A DNA stretch of 64,000 nt from RPQJ01 sp963707145 (GTDB lineage: Bacteria > Pseudomonadota > Gammaproteobacteria > Steroidobacterales > Steroidobacteraceae). Of this stretch, positions 8,993 to 17,346 are shown in pieces. A program made the translations under genes and the position numbers. A model generated the notes under the pieces. That model saw only the letters and a program-made list of their open reading frames with translations, did not search any database and had not been told where the DNA came from. The DNA is taken from NCBI GenBank assembly GCA_963707145.1, contig CAVPOQ010000006.1:1-64000 (forward strand). Direction: 5' to 3'. Position 1 is the stretch's first letter; every line of letters begins with the position of its first letter.

Positions 8993-10153
8993 TCACTCGC
9001 GCCGCAGCGCTTCGGCGATGCGCAGGCGCATCGCCTGCGCCGCCGGGACCGCGCCCGCGATCAGCCCGAGTGCGACCATGAACACCGCCCCGAGCACGAT
9101 GGCGTCGGCCGGCACACGGAATCCCGGCAGGTATTGGCGGAACACCGGCTCGAACTGCACGCCGAGCCACCATGCGCCGGCGAGTCCGAGCGTGCCACCG
9201 ATCACGGTGATCAGCACGGCCTCCGCCAGCACCAGCCCCAGCACACCGCCGTTCGTGTAGCCGAGCGTCTTGAGCACGCCGATCTCGTTGGTCCGCTCGC
9301 GGACCGACTGCGCCATGGTGTTGGCGGTCACCAGCAGCATGGTGAAGAACACGGCCGTGACGATCGCGCGCAGGATCGCGCCGATGTTGCCGACCTGGTT
9401 GACGAACGACTGCGCCATGGCTCGCTCCGAGGAGGTCTTCGTCTCCGCGGGCGAGTTGGAGAACTGGGCGTCGATCTCCTTCGAGATCGCCGCGGCACGG
9501 TCCACATCGGACACCTTGACGAGGTACCAGCCGATCAGTCCCTTCGCCTGCCCGCGCGCCTCCTCGAAGTACTCCTGGTGCAGGAGGATCTGGCGCGTGT
9601 CGCCGCCCTGCGGCAGGTCGTAGATCGCGCGCACCGTGACGTCCCAGGTGTCGCTGCCGTCGACCGTGCGCCAGATCGCCGAGCGCAGCGGCACCGCCTC
9701 CCCCACCTTCCAGCCCGTCAGGTCGGCGAGCCCGCGCCCGATCAGGATGCCACTGCGGTCGGCGACCCACGCCAGGCGCTGTTCCTCCGGCACCACATAC
9801 TCCGGGTACATGCGCAGGAAGGCCTCCGGCTGCACCGGGAACGTCGGGATCTGGTTGCGCTCGTCCTGGTACCAGGCGCCGAACCAGGTCTGCGGCGTCA
9901 CGTCCACCACCCCGTCCACGGCGCGGATCCGGCTCTCGTAGCTCTGGGGCAGGAGCTGGGTGAACGAGATCTTGTGCATGGTCAGCAGCCGGTCTGCGCC
10001 CGCCACGTCCACTCCCGACTGGAGCGAGTAGCGTAGCGACTCGGCGAGCCCGAACAGCAGGAAGGCCACGGTGATCGAAGCCAGCGTGAAGAACGTGCGC
10101 AGGCGCTTGCGGCGCAGGCTGGCGGCGAGCAGCGGCAGGTACTTCGCGATCAT
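8993..10153 (-). CDS. ABC transporter permease, MacB/FtsX type
   Basis: A 386-residue paralogue-like partner of the next permease. It starts MIAKYLPLLAASLRRKRLR with a first helix FFTLASITVAFLLFGL, followed by a periplasmic domain and three C-terminal helices. RTNEIGVLKTLGYTNGGVLG is the FtsX coupling segment. It overlaps the ATPase gene by four bases and is 7 bp from the second permease, so all are made from one message. A heterodimeric membrane unit is inferred from the two different permeases. Confidence 0.9.
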   Translation of the reverse strand: MIAKYLPLLAASLRRKRLRTFFTLASITVAFLLFGLAESLRYSLQSGVDVAGADRLLTMHKISFTQLLPQSYESRIRAVDGVVDVTPQTWFGAWYQDERNQIPTFPVQPEAFLRMYPEYVVPEEQRLAWVADRSGILIGRGLADLTGWKVGEAVPLRSAIWRTVDGSDTWDVTVRAIYDLPQGGDTRQILLHQEYFEEARGQAKGLIGWYLVKVSDVDRAAAISKEIDAQFSNSPAETKTSSERAMAQSFVNQVGNIGAILRAIVTAVFFTMLLVTANTMAQSVRERTNEIGVLKTLGYTNGGVLGLVLAEAVLITVIGGTLGLAGAWWLGVQFEPVFRQYLPGFRVPADAIVLGAVFMVALGLIAGAVPAAQAMRLRIAEALRRE

Positions 10154-10842
10154 GGCGTCTCGTCCCGCAGCAGTCCCTTGTCGAGGTGCACGGTGCGGTG
10201 GGAGCGCTCGGCCGCGTGCGGATCGTGGGTGACCATGACGATGGTCGTGCCGTACTCGCGGTTCAGCGCCTGCAGCAGGTCGAGGATCTCGTCACCCGCC
10301 TTGCGGTCGAGGTCGCCGGTAGGCTCGTCGCACAGCAGCAGTGTCGGGTCGGTGACGATGGCACGGGCAATGCCGACGCGCTGCTCCTGGCCGCCGGAGA
10401 GCTCCCGCGGCCGATGCCTGGCGCGATCGGAGAGCCCCACGAGCTTGAGCGCCGCCGCGACGCGCTGGCGCCGCTCGTCGCGCGACAGGTCGCGCAGCAG
10501 CAGCGGCAGCTCGACGTTGCGCTCGGCGGTGAGCACCGGCAGCAGGTTGTACATCTGGAACACGAAGCCCACGTGGTCGGCGCGCCAGCGCGCCAGCGCG
10601 GCCTCGCCGAGTTCGTCGACGCGCAGCCCGTCGATCTCGAGCACTCCGGAGGTCGGGCGGTCGAGGCCACCGATGAGGTTCAGCAGCGTGGACTTGCCGG
10701 ACCCCGACGGCCCCATCAGCGCGACGAAATCGCCCCGCTCGATGTCGAGCGACAGTCCCTGGAGCACGCGCACCACCTCGGTGCCGCGGCGGTACTCCTT
10801 GACGAGATCGCGGATGCGGACGATCGACTCGGCCACGGTCAC
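10150..10842 (-). CDS. ABC transporter ATP-binding protein, LolD/MacB class
   Basis: A 230-residue ATPase with a complete set of motifs: Walker A GPSGSGKST near residue 43, Q-loop FVFQMYNLLPVL, signature LSGGQEQRVGIARA, Walker B LLLCDEPTGDLD and an H-loop histidine in MVTHDPHAA. The signature reads GGQEQR where most relatives have GGQQQR. This subclass drives FtsX-type permeases that work mechanically across the periplasm. It overlaps both neighbours by four bases (adaptor upstream, permease downstream). Confidence 0.94.
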   Translation of the reverse strand: MTVAESIVRIRDLVKEYRRGTEVVRVLQGLSLDIERGDFVALMGPSGSGKSTLLNLIGGLDRPTSGVLEIDGLRVDELGEAALARWRADHVGFVFQMYNLLPVLTAERNVELPLLLRDLSRDERRQRVAAALKLVGLSDRARHRPRELSGGQEQRVGIARAIVTDPTLLLCDEPTGDLDRKAGDEILDLLQALNREYGTTIVMVTHDPHAAERSHRTVHLDKGLLRDETP

Positions 10843-12065
10843 TCGGCCTGCAGCTCCACCGCAGCGCCCTCCCGCAGGCGCGCGGGCGGGGCGACGACCA
10901 CGGCCTCCCCGGACTGCACGCCGTCGGTCACCGTGACCCGTCCATCGATCGTCTCCCCGACCTTGACTGGCCGACGCGAGGCGTGGCCGTCCTTCACGAC
11001 CCAGACCGCCGTCGCCTCGCCGTCGCGCAGCAGCGCGCCCTCGGGGATCGTGGGGACCGCGCGGGCGACGGCCGCGTTGCCGTCCTCCAGGAACCGCACC
11101 TTGATGCCCATGTCGGGCAGGATGCGCGGGTCGAGCGCTTCGAAGGCGATGCGCACGCGCACGGTGGCCTTCTGCCGGTCGGCGGTCGGCACGATGCCGA
11201 TCACGCGCGCGGGGACGCGCCAGTCGGGGTAGGCGTCGAGCACCGCCTCGACGCGCTGTCCGTCGCGCACGCGGTTGATGTAGGCCTCGTTCACGTCGAC
11301 TTCGATCTCGCGCGAGTCCATGTCGACGATCGTGGCAATGCCGGTGCGGGTGAACCCCCCGCCCGCCGACACCGGCGATACGGTCTCCCCGGGCTGCGCG
11401 TCCTTCGAGATCACCACGCCGGCGAAGGGCGCGCGGATCGCGAGGTCGTCGACCACCTGCTGGCTCACCGCGAGTCGCCCCTCGGCCACGCCCACCTCGG
11501 CACGCGCGGCCGCGAGACGCGCGCGCAGCGCCGCAACGTCGGCCTCGGCGGTGTCGAGCGCGCTCTGGGCCACCAGCCGGCGCTCGACGAGACTGCGGGT
11601 GCGGACCAGCGTCCGCTCGGCGTCGGCGAGCCGCACCTCGATCTCCCGGAGGCTGCTGCGCGAGGCCTCGACGCTGCGCACGGCGACCACGTGCTCGGCC
11701 TTGACCGTGGACGGATCGAGGCGCGCGAGTACCTGCCCTTCCTGAACCGCGGCGCCTTCCTCGAAGAGAACCTCCGTGATGCGTCCGGTGACCTTGGAAC
11801 TCACCGTGGCGAGGCGCCGCGCGACGACGTACCCGGAGGCATTGAGCACCGTGCCCTCCGATGCACCCGCCGGCAGTTCAACCACCGCCGTCTGCACCGG
11901 CACCGGGGCGGTGGCGAAGCGCCAGGCGAGCAGCAGGCCCACGAGCGCCAGGGCGGCGCCGAGCCACCACCAGCGACGGCGCGACGCGCTGCGGGTCCGG
12001 TAGCGGGTCGTCCCGGAGTCGGACGTTCGGCGCAAGCTCGCGAGGGCTTCCTGGTCGAGAGGCAT
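10839..12065 (-). CDS. HlyD/MacA-family periplasmic adaptor subunit
   Basis: A 408-residue membrane-fusion protein. A single N-terminal anchor (WWWLGAALALVGLLLAW) follows about 30 cytoplasmic residues. Next come the biotinyl/lipoyl hybrid half VVARRLATVSSKVTGRITEVLFEEGAAVQEGQVLARLD, a helical hairpin (about 125-205), then IRAPFAGVVISKDAQPGETVSP, the second lipoyl half. The barrel and membrane-proximal domains close the protein. It heads the operon and would link the ABC unit to an outer-membrane channel. The upstream 130 bp is shared with the divergent tatD-like gene. Confidence 0.9.
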   Translation of the reverse strand: MPLDQEALASLRRTSDSGTTRYRTRSASRRRWWWLGAALALVGLLLAWRFATAPVPVQTAVVELPAGASEGTVLNASGYVVARRLATVSSKVTGRITEVLFEEGAAVQEGQVLARLDPSTVKAEHVVAVRSVEASRSSLREIEVRLADAERTLVRTRSLVERRLVAQSALDTAEADVAALRARLAAARAEVGVAEGRLAVSQQVVDDLAIRAPFAGVVISKDAQPGETVSPVSAGGGFTRTGIATIVDMDSREIEVDVNEAYINRVRDGQRVEAVLDAYPDWRVPARVIGIVPTADRQKATVRVRIAFEALDPRILPDMGIKVRFLEDGNAAVARAVPTIPEGALLRDGEATAVWVVKDGHASRRPVKVGETIDGRVTVTDGVQSGEAVVVAPPARLREGAAVELQAE

Positions 12066-12196
12066 GTTCTGGCGGGTCGTGTGTCGGGGGACCGGGGCGC
12101 TCCGGAGCGTCGGTGGCTACAATGTCCGGGAACTTTCATTCGTTCGGACGCGGGCCCGCCGGCTCGGCGACGCGCACCTTAGCACAGCTGCCACAC

Positions 12197-13009
12197 GTGA
12201 ACCCGCCCCTCGTCGACATCGGCCTGAACCTCGCGCACGACAGCTTCGATCCCGACCGCGAGCGGGTCGTGGAGGCAGCCATCGGCGCCGGCGTGCGCTG
12301 GATGGTGATCACCGGCAGCACGCTCGAGAGCACGCGGGCCGCGGTCGAACTGGCACGCCAGCGCACGGCGCACTTCCGCGCGACGGCGGGCATCCATCCG
12401 CACCACGCCCGCGAGTTCCACGCTGCGGACCTGCCGGCGCTGCGCGCGCTGCTGCAGGCGCCGGAGGTCGGCGCCGCCGGCGAGTGCGGGCTCGACTGGT
12501 TCCGCAACTTCTCCCCGCGCGAGGATCAGGACCGCGTGTTCCGCCAGCAGCTCGAGCTGGCCGCGGAGCTCGGCAAGCCGCTGTTCCTTCACCAGCGTGA
12601 CGCCCACGACGCGTTCACGGCGATCCTGCGCGAGTACCTGCCGCGCATCGCGGGCGGCGTGGCCCACTGCTTCACAGGCGACCGGCGCGAACTCGACGAC
12701 TATCTCGACCTCGGACTCTCGATCGGCATCACCGGCTGGATCTGCGACGAGCGCCGGGGCCGGCACCTGCGCGACCTGGTGGGACGGATCCCGGCGGACC
12801 GCCTGATGCTCGAGACCGACGCGCCCTACCTCCTGCCTCGAGACCTGGAGCCGAGGCCCCGCAGCCGGCGCAACGAACCGCGCCACCTGCCGCACATCCT
12901 GCGGGTGGTGGCCGAATGTCGCGGCGAGGCGCCCGAGGCGGTCGCGGCGGCCTCGACCCACAACGCCCTGCGTTTCTTTGGATTCGAGCAATACGCAATA
13001 ACTAATTGA
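12197..13009 (+). CDS. tatD: TatD-family metal-dependent DNase
   Basis: 270 residues. The family hydrolyses DNA with two metal ions in a TIM barrel. Visible motifs are VDIGLNLAHDSFDPDR at the N-terminus (where many relatives have D-x-H-x-H, here replaced by IGLNL), ATAGIHPHHA, GECGLDWFRNFSPREDQ, FLHQRDAH, GVAHCFTGD and LMLETDAPYL. This spacing matches TatD rather than YcfH or YjjV. The GTG start at 12197 (VNPPLVDIG) gives the normal length. The M20 peptidase follows on the same strand after 13 bp. Confidence 0.9.
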   Translation: MNPPLVDIGLNLAHDSFDPDRERVVEAAIGAGVRWMVITGSTLESTRAAVELARQRTAHFRATAGIHPHHAREFHAADLPALRALLQAPEVGAAGECGLDWFRNFSPREDQDRVFRQQLELAAELGKPLFLHQRDAHDAFTAILREYLPRIAGGVAHCFTGDRRELDDYLDLGLSIGITGWICDERRGRHLRDLVGRIPADRLMLETDAPYLLPRDLEPRPRSRRNEPRHLPHILRVVAECRGEAPEAVAAASTHNALRFFGFEQYAITN

Positions 13010-13022
13010 TTTGGTGACATTC

Positions 13023-14465
13023 ATGAACAGCAACAAGATCCGCGAATTCGTCAACGGCCGCTGGGACGACTCGATCCTTCCCGAGCTCGTCGAGTACGTC
13101 CGCATCCCGAACAAGTCGCCCATGTTCGACCCCGACTGGGAGGCGCACGGCCATATGGAGGCCGCGGTGCAGCTGATGCGCCGCTGGGCCGAGGACGAGG
13201 TGCGGTCGCTGCCTGGCGCCCGCGTCGAAGTGCTCCGGCTTGCCGGACGCACGCCAGTGCTGATGGTGGACGTCCCGCCCAGTGCGCCCGCGGCGGCCGG
13301 CGACTGCGTGCTCATGTACGGGCACCTCGACAAGCAGCCTGAGTTCTCCGGCTGGTCCGACGGGCTCGAGCCGTGGACCCCGGTGGTCCGCGACGGCAAG
13401 CTCTACGGTCGTGGCGGCGCCGACGACGGCTACGCGCTGTTCGCGTCGCTCACTGCCATCCGTGCGCTGCGTGAGCAGCGCCTCGGGCACGCCCGCTGCG
13501 TGGTGCTGATCGAGGCCAGCGAGGAGAGCGGCAGCCCCGACCTCGCCCACCACATCGAGGCACTCGGCGCGCGGCTCGGCTCGCCCACGCTGGTCGTCTG
13601 CCTCGACGCGGAGTGCGGCAACTACGAGCAGCTGTGGTGCACGACCTCGCTGCGCGGCAATCTGATCGGCTCGCTGCGCGTGGACGTGCTCACGGAGGGC
13701 GTGCACTCCGGCACCGCCAGCGGCGTCGTGCCCTCGAGCTTCCGCATCCTGCGCGAACTGCTCGCACGGATCGAGGACGCGGGCTCGGGCGCCATCCTCA
13801 TCGAGGAACTGAATGCGCCGATCCCGCCCGACCGGCGCGCGCAGGCCAAGGCCGCCGCCGCCGTGCTCGGCGACACGGTGTTCGCGAAGTTCCCGCTCAT
13901 GCCGGGCATGCGGCCGGTGTCGAACGATCCGTTCGAACTGCTGCTCAACAACAACTGGCGGCCGACGCTCAGCATCACCGGCGCCGAGGGATTGCCTGCA
14001 TTTCGCAGCGCGGGCAACGTGCTGCGACCCCACACGACGCTCAAGCTGTCGTTCCGCCTGCCCCCGACGCTCGCGCCAGCCGCGGCAGCGAGCGCGATCG
14101 AGCGCACGCTCGCGCGCGACGCGCCGTACGGGGCGCGCGTGAGCTTCACCGTGGAGTCAGCGATGGGCGGCTGGAATGCGCCCACGCTCGCGCCCTGGCT
14201 CGAACAGTCGATGCAGGCGGCCTCGCAGGCGTTCTTCGGCCGCGACGCGATGTATATGGGCACGGGCGGCAGCATCCCGTTCATGGGCATGCTCGGCGAG
14301 CGCTTCCCCGGGACGCAGTTCCTGGTCACCGGGGTGCTCGGGCCGCAGTCCAACGCGCATGGCCCGAACGAGTTCCTGCACCTCGAGACGGCACGGCGAC
14401 TCACCGCCTGCGTGGCGCGGGTGCTGGCCGATCACGCCGCGCGCGGGCAGCGCGCCGCGGCCTGA
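13023..14465 (+). CDS. M20-family zinc metallopeptidase (dipeptidase/carboxypeptidase)
   Basis: A 480-residue M20 peptidase. Metal and catalytic blocks are MYGHLDKQPEFSGW (H and catalytic D), GRGGADDGYALFA (bridging D) and EASEESGSPD (general-base E and metal E). GVHSGTASGVVPSSFRILREL is the start of the lid/dimerisation domain, and the last metal histidine lies in the QSNAHGPNEFLHLE block. The family cleaves small peptides or acylated amino acids. It carries no signal peptide and is probably cytoplasmic. ATG 13023 is chosen because the family begins shortly before the helix IREFVNGRWDDSILPELVEY. Confidence 0.9.
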   Translation: MNSNKIREFVNGRWDDSILPELVEYVRIPNKSPMFDPDWEAHGHMEAAVQLMRRWAEDEVRSLPGARVEVLRLAGRTPVLMVDVPPSAPAAAGDCVLMYGHLDKQPEFSGWSDGLEPWTPVVRDGKLYGRGGADDGYALFASLTAIRALREQRLGHARCVVLIEASEESGSPDLAHHIEALGARLGSPTLVVCLDAECGNYEQLWCTTSLRGNLIGSLRVDVLTEGVHSGTASGVVPSSFRILRELLARIEDAGSGAILIEELNAPIPPDRRAQAKAAAAVLGDTVFAKFPLMPGMRPVSNDPFELLLNNNWRPTLSITGAEGLPAFRSAGNVLRPHTTLKLSFRLPPTLAPAAAASAIERTLARDAPYGARVSFTVESAMGGWNAPTLAPWLEQSMQAASQAFFGRDAMYMGTGGSIPFMGMLGERFPGTQFLVTGVLGPQSNAHGPNEFLHLETARRLTACVARVLADHAARGQRAAA

Positions 14466-14519
14466 GCGATCGCCCGGCCGCGCCATGGACCGGCGCGACC
14501 CCGGCGGCGTCAGTGCGAC

Positions 14520-15104
14520 TCAGTGCGACAACGGGTTCGGCTGCGCCGCCTGCTTGACGCGTTCCCAGACCGGCGCGAAGGCCGCGGCCACGCCGCCCTG
14601 GGCGCGGTCCACGGCAGGGAACTCGTCCTGCAGGGCGTCGAGACGCAGCACCGTCTCGGGCCGGCCCTTGGGGAACTCGCCGCGCATCGAGAACACCGCG
14701 CGCCCCACCACCGGCATCTCGCCCGCGAGCTGGCGCACCGCGCTCACCCGCTCCTCGAGCATCGGCAGCGGGTTGGTGAACGTGAAGTGGCGCTTCGGGC
14801 CGAACACCGACCACTGCGACATCTTGTCGCCGGCGAAGATCAGCCCCTGCACGTCGAAGAGGTCGATCACCAGCAGGCCGCGCTGCGTGAGCAGCAGGTA
14901 GTGGACGTGGATCTGCTCGCCCGTGCCGGTGGGGACGAGCACGTTGCGCAGCTCGTCGTAAGCCACCGACGAGATCACGTTGTCGATCGCGCGACGCGCG
15001 CGCGCCTGACGCAGGCGCCCGCGCGCGAAGATCACAGCGGCGGCCAGCACGGCGACCCCGAACAGCACCCACAGCCAGGGCGGCAGGCCCAGCAGGACGT
15101 TCAC
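14520..15104 (-). CDS. membrane-anchored NERD-domain protein
   Basis: 194 residues: one N-terminal membrane helix (PPWLWVLFGVAVLAAAVIF), then a nuclease-related NERD domain with HVHYLLLTQRGLLVIDLFDVQG and QWSVFGPKRHFTFTNPL. NERD proteins are related to restriction-like nucleases, but most are not biochemically defined. The GTG start overlaps the thrC stop (GTGA), so translation is coupled to the threonine operon. That coupling is surprising for this family and may only reflect expression level. Confidence 0.8.
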   Translation of the reverse strand: MNVLLGLPPWLWVLFGVAVLAAAVIFARGRLRQARARRAIDNVISSVAYDELRNVLVPTGTGEQIHVHYLLLTQRGLLVIDLFDVQGLIFAGDKMSQWSVFGPKRHFTFTNPLPMLEERVSAVRQLAGEMPVVGRAVFSMRGEFPKGRPETVLRLDALQDEFPAVDRAQGGVAAAFAPVWERVKQAAQPNPLSH

Positions 15105-16405
15105 GCAGCCTCCGACAGCACGCCGCGCAGCGACTCGAGCCCGGGCTCGACCTCGACTTGCCGCGACGGCAACGCCAGCAGCGCCGCGAGCGGCGCGGGC
15201 ACGGGCACCTCCGCGCCGATCAGCGGTTCGACGACGTCGTTGAACTTGGCCGGGTGCGCGGTCGCCACGAGCACCCAGCGCCCGGCGCGCCGCGCGGGCT
15301 CGAGGCGCCGGTAGACGCAGGCGGCGGTCGCCGTGTGCGGGCACCACGTCTGCCCGAGCTCGCGATGGTCGCGACGAATGGTCGTGCGGATCTCCGCGTC
15401 GCTCACCGGCTGCGCCTCGAGTTGTGCGCGCAGGCGCGACATGTCGGGGAACAGCCAGCGCAGCCGCTCCATGTTGCTCGGGTTGCCGACGTCCATGGCG
15501 GACGCCAGCGTAGCGACGCTCGGCCGCGGACGCCAGTCGCCGCTCGCGAGGAACTCGGGTACCGCGAGGTTGGCGTTGCTCGCGAGCACGATCTCGCCGA
15601 TCGGCAGCCCCGCCTCGCGCGCCCACACGCAGGCGAGCGCATTGCCGAGGTTGCCGCTGGGAATGAGGAAGTTCGGCGCCCGGCCGTCGCGACGCGCGAG
15701 TTCGAGGCTCGTGCTGGCGTAGTAGACCATCTGCGGCAGCAGGCGACCGACGTTGATGCTGTTCGCAGAGGACAACTGCAGCGACGCCGACAGCGCCGGA
15801 TCGACGAAGGCCTGCTTTACCATGGTCTGGCAGTCATCGAAGGTGCCGGCGACCGACAGCGTGCGCACGTTGCCGCCCCAGCAGGCGAGCTGCTTCTCCT
15901 GTCGCGGCGAGACGAGCCCGCGCGGGTAGAGCACGACGACGTCCACCCAGGGTCGACCATGGAACGCGGCCGCCACCGCACCGCCCGTGTCGCCCGAAGT
16001 GGCGACGAGGATGGTGAGCCGTCGCGAGTCGGCCCGCGGGATGCGTTCGAGCGTCGCCGCGAGAAAACGCGCGCCGAAGTCCTTGAACGCCGCCGTCGGC
16101 CCGTGGAACAGCTCCAGCACCGACAGCGGCGCGCCGGCGCCCTCGACCTCGACCACGGGCGCCGGGAAGTCGAAGGCGTCGCGGGTGATCGCGTCGAGCT
16201 GCTCGGCGACGGAGTCGCCGGCGGCGAACGGCCGCAACAGGCTCGCGGCGAGCGCCGGCAGGTCGCCGGGGTCCCCGAGCGAGCCGGCATCCACGCGCGG
16301 CAGCGATTCCGGCACGTACAGCCCGCCGTCCGGCGCGAGGCCGCGCGCGATGGCCGCGCCCAGGCCCGCCGCGTGCGCGGCGTCGCGGGTGCTGAGATAA
16401 CGCAT
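15101..16405 (-). CDS. thrC: threonine synthase
   Basis: Converts O-phosphohomoserine to threonine with PLP. 434 residues. It begins MRYLSTRDAAH and has the typical GLAPDGGLYVPESLP; the PLP lysine lies in HGPTAAFKDFGARFL, with VATSGDTGGAVAAAF and LIPSGNLGNALACVWA for phosphate binding. It is the third gene of thrABC: its ATG shares one base with the thrB stop (TGATG), and its own stop overlaps the NERD gene. Confidence 0.96.
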   Translation of the reverse strand: MRYLSTRDAAHAAGLGAAIARGLAPDGGLYVPESLPRVDAGSLGDPGDLPALAASLLRPFAAGDSVAEQLDAITRDAFDFPAPVVEVEGAGAPLSVLELFHGPTAAFKDFGARFLAATLERIPRADSRRLTILVATSGDTGGAVAAAFHGRPWVDVVVLYPRGLVSPRQEKQLACWGGNVRTLSVAGTFDDCQTMVKQAFVDPALSASLQLSSANSINVGRLLPQMVYYASTSLELARRDGRAPNFLIPSGNLGNALACVWAREAGLPIGEIVLASNANLAVPEFLASGDWRPRPSVATLASAMDVGNPSNMERLRWLFPDMSRLRAQLEAQPVSDAEIRTTIRRDHRELGQTWCPHTATAACVYRRLEPARRAGRWVLVATAHPAKFNDVVEPLIGAEVPVPAPLAALLALPSRQVEVEPGLESLRGVLSEAA

Positions 16406-17346
16406 CAGCCGTCCACCACGCGCGCGCCTTCGCGGTCGATCGCCGAGATCCACGCGTCGCTGTCGAGTCCGTGTCGGTGGAAGGCGGCGACCATGCCCGA
16501 GCGCACCGCGGCGGCCTCGGCCTCAAGGGTCCAGGCGAATACGGTCGGGCCGGCACCGGAAATCGAGCAACCGAGCGCGCCCGCCTCGAGCGCGGCCTGC
16601 TTGACCGCCGCGAAGCCCGGGATCAGCGACTGGCGCTGCGGCTCGATCACGACGTCCAGCAGCGACTGGCGGATCAGCGGCAGGTCGTCCGTGTAGCAGC
16701 CGGCGAGGAAGCCCGCGAGGTTCGCCTGCTGCCAGATCACGTCCGACAGCGGCACGTCGCGCCTGAGGATCGCGCGCGCCTCGCGCGTCGCGAGCACCAT
16801 GTGCGGGTGCACCAGCACGCAGCGCACACCCTTTGGGACCGGCACCTGCTTCACGTACGGGTCGTCGATGCCCACGGTGAGCACCAGCCCGCCGAACAGC
16901 GACGGCGCGATGTTGTCCACGTGCACCGACCCGCTCGCCACCTGCTCGCCCTGCATGGCGAAATGCAGCAGCCGCGTCTTCTCGAGCGGCTGCTCGACGA
17001 GCGCCGCGGCCGCCACCACGGCAGCAACCGCCGAGGCCGCCGAGCCGCCGAGGCCGGACCCGAGCGGAATGCCTTTCTCGACGTCGAGGTCGAACCCCCA
17101 GGGCAGCTCGAGCGCGCGCGCGAGCGCGAGCACGGCCATCCCCGCGGTGTTGCGCTCGGCATCGAGCGGCAGGTCCTCGACCACGCCGCGGATCGAGCGG
17201 ATCGAGACGCCCGGAGCGTCGCGTCGCGTGGCCGTCACGCGGTCGCCGAGCGCCGCGACGGTGTGGCCGAGGATGTCGAAGCCGACCGCGACGTTGCCGA
17301 CGCTCGCGGGCGCAAACGCCGTCGCCCGTTCGCGCCGCCCGCTCAC
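16405..17346 (-). CDS. thrB: homoserine kinase
   Basis: A GHMP-family kinase that phosphorylates homoserine with ATP. 313 residues, GTG start. FAPASVGNVAVGFDILGHTV is the N-terminal GHMP block, the ATP loop GIPLGSGLGGSAASAVAAV lies near residue 90, and the C-terminal GHMP motif is CSISGAGPTVFAW. The start overlaps the ThrA stop by four bases, and the end overlaps thrC. Confidence 0.96.
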   Translation of the reverse strand: MSGRRERATAFAPASVGNVAVGFDILGHTVAALGDRVTATRRDAPGVSIRSIRGVVEDLPLDAERNTAGMAVLALARALELPWGFDLDVEKGIPLGSGLGGSAASAVAAVVAAAALVEQPLEKTRLLHFAMQGEQVASGSVHVDNIAPSLFGGLVLTVGIDDPYVKQVPVPKGVRCVLVHPHMVLATREARAILRRDVPLSDVIWQQANLAGFLAGCYTDDLPLIRQSLLDVVIEPQRQSLIPGFAAVKQAALEAGALGCSISGAGPTVFAWTLEAEAAAVRSGMVAAFHRHGLDSDAWISAIDREGARVVDG

